IMG/VR virus record: IMGVR_UViG_3300025131_000082
Location: 1 to 45,097 of that record
Direction: 5' to 3' (one strand)
DNA: 45,097 nucleotides
DNA from: a virus
A program made the position numbers and the translations under genes. The number at the start of each line of letters is the position of its first letter. Position 1 is the stretch's first letter. The notes beneath the pieces were generated by a model. The model saw only the letters and a list, made by a program, of their open reading frames with translations. It did no database searches and was not told where the DNA came from. This document shows, one piece after another, positions 45,084 to 45,097 of this stretch.

Positions 45084-45097
45084 AAAATGGTTTACCC

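Noticed and set aside
1-45097. CRISPR array or insertion sequence
   Set aside because: No regularly spaced repeats and no transposase-like frame with inverted ends were found.

Overview
The window is most of the genome of a tailed double-stranded DNA phage of P22-like podovirus architecture. The core evidence is a DUF5681-type small terminase candidate and large terminase, a P22-type portal, an N4-gp56-type HK97-fold capsid protein, a gp4-like adaptor, a gp10-like hub, a set of large Ala/Gly/Gln-rich ejection-type proteins, a fibre with a C1q-like tip, and a lysis cassette. GC content is near 60%. A 3TM holin of the gene-transfer-agent type and a signal-peptide protein common in Alphaproteobacteria suggest, but do not prove, an alphaproteobacterial host. 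Both ends cut through or just after genes: a leftward gene runs off the left edge, and the last gene ends 14 bases from the right edge. The contig is therefore probably nearly complete but not proven closed. No DNA polymerase, integrase or clear scaffold is visible.

Layout. 1-545: leftward early-type genes with an operator-covered promoter. 711-2372: capsid and putative decoration genes ended by tandem hairpin terminators. 2387-6489: a tightly overlapping five-gene modification cassette (TPR-glycosyltransferase, zinc deaminase, SAM methyltransferase, second glycosyltransferase, radical SAM/SPASM enzyme). 6526-18951: virion genes for adaptor, hub, ejection proteins and fibre, with three sigma70-like promoters near the start. 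18964-21361: small accessory genes and lysis (holins, M15-type endolysin, spanin-like protein). 21348-24965 (minus strand): recombination and early genes, including ERF annealase, a DUF968-like HNH protein and a DUF1367 protein. 24966-25142: divergent promoter-operator region. 25136-30798: small HTH regulator, RusA-like resolvase, stand-alone DnaA domain IV, candidate structured RNA, YdaU-like replication protein, TOPRIM primase-helicase, SSB, HNH. 30799-33135: two regulated promoters with palindromes, an uncharacterised zinc/OB protein and a strong terminator. 33153-36941: about 15 tiny overlapping accessory genes. 36942-45083: terminases, small genes, portal and a large virion-type protein.

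How it fits together. A related palindrome (TGTNGC-N6-GCNACA and near variants) overlaps promoter elements at five separate places: the left-edge leftward promoter, both divergent promoters at 25.06-25.14 kb, and rightward promoters at 30.9 and 31.5 kb. The 65-residue HTH protein at 25136 starts inside one copy and looks leaderless, so it is the obvious candidate regulator of a phage-wide early regulon. Late promoters appear to be a different class, with a TGACA -35 followed by a CCTCC tract and a TACAAT-like -10. Replication seems to rely on a phage primase-helicase and SSB plus a host polymerase. Most genes overlap by ATGA or TAATG junctions, so translation is strongly coupled. The two points of most potential novelty are the five-gene modification cassette and the dispersed operator network with its leaderless regulator.
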